Assembly (NCBI RefSeq): GCF_000980895.1
Contig: NZ_LAZX01000090.1
Location: 1-64,000, forward strand
Length of the DNA: 64,000 nt
Direction of reading: 5' to 3'
From: Sphingomonas sp. Ag1
Lineage (GTDB): Bacteria; Pseudomonadota; Alphaproteobacteria; Sphingomonadales; Sphingomonadaceae
The position numbers were made by a program, and so were the translations under genes. Below the pieces are notes generated by a model. That model did no database searches. It was not told the DNA's origin and saw only the letters and a list, made by a program, of their open reading frames with translations. Positions 63,829-64,000 of the stretch are shown in pieces. How positions within the stretch are numbered: the stretch's first letter is position 1; the number at the start of each line of letters is the position of its first letter.

Positions 63829-64000
63829 TCATTTGTGGCTGTGCAGTTCGTCGCCGATGATGCTGACGACGTGAAGCACGTTGGTGGCGCCCGGTGTGCG
63901 GAACGGAACGCCGGCCATGATGATGACCCGGTCGCCCGCGGCAGCAAGGCCGTGGCGCAATGCCATCCGCTTCGACTTGGCCACCATCTCCTCGAACGAA
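63829..64000 (-). CDS. pyk: Pyruvate kinase, C-terminal end only
   Basis: The last 57 codons are inside the window, translating as EEMVAKSKRMALRHGLAAAG, then VIIMAGVPFRTPGATNVLHV and an end IIGDELHSHK. The GxPxxxxGxTN pattern and final sheet are those of the allosteric C-terminal domain of pyruvate kinase. The rest lies beyond the right edge. Confidence 0.9.
   Translation of the reverse strand, partial: SFEEMVAKSKRMALRHGLAAAGDRVIIMAGVPFRTPGATNVLHVVSIIGDELHSHK

Noticed and set aside
1..64000. Mobile element, prophage, CRISPR array or classic defence island
   Set aside because: No transposase, integrase, spaced direct repeats, toxin-antitoxin pair or restriction-modification gene was recognised; the HerA-type ATPase is the only family sometimes seen in defence.

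Overview
This 64 kb window is an ordinary chromosomal stretch from a high-GC alphaproteobacterium, most likely a Sphingomonas-type member of the Sphingomonadaceae. The evidence is the strong G/C bias at third codon positions, two large TonB-dependent receptors plus a TonB, a CpdR-type response regulator, a ubiquinol-cytochrome c chaperone next to a DUF177 gene, MipA/OmpV, TIGR02186 and a bestrophin, and many 4-nt ATGA/GTGA gene overlaps. I saw no insertion sequence, prophage, integrase or CRISPR array. Both ends cut a gene: an amidohydrolase on the left and pyruvate kinase on the right.

Left third (1-33 kb). A TonB receptor/amidohydrolase pair lies downstream of an Lrp regulator that diverges from an EamA exporter. 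A second TonB receptor has a Fur-like box and diverges from an acyl-CoA synthetase. After tRNA-Ser(GGA) come a ligase-associated exonuclease and DEXH helicase without their ligase, an aspartyl protease, glnK-amtB with a sigma-54-type promoter, prs, gltX, and the riboflavin genes ribD-ribE-ribBX-ribH. Next are a bestrophin, a cytochrome P450 with an operator-like palindrome, a PepSY/response regulator/histidine kinase group interrupted by an antisense small membrane protein, an SMP-30 lactonase, a ThDP enzyme, DUF177/cytochrome bc1 chaperone, bamE and an RcnB-like protein.

Middle (33-50 kb). An NfrB-like processive glycosyltransferase overlaps a gene for a predicted outer-membrane barrel, followed closely by TauE/SafE and TIGR02186. 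Then come a HerA-type ATPase, a DinG-like helicase with a SixA-type phosphatase, sucC followed by etfB-etfA across an 80-bp palindromic repeat, rlpA, an exported catalase with an exported ankyrin-repeat partner, and tRNA-Val(GAC).

Right part (50-64 kb). cpdR, an N-formylglutamate amidohydrolase, a strong small-RNA candidate with two C-rich unpaired segments, sapC with a D-2-hydroxyacid dehydrogenase, a DEAD-box helicase/NUDIX pair, tonB, a glutathione S-transferase broken by one missing base, dienelactone hydrolase, MipA, a tightly overlapping lipoprotein/M14 carboxypeptidase/acetyltransferase operon, rpmJ and a HAD phosphatase.

The least explained items are the small RNA (about 51315-51421), the NfrB-like/barrel pair (33791-36339), the antisense membrane protein inside the two-component locus (26704-26961), and the lipoprotein-carboxypeptidase-acetyltransferase operon (60736-62896). 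All family assignments come from reading the sequence and were not checked by database search. No stretch longer than 300 bases is without a feature.
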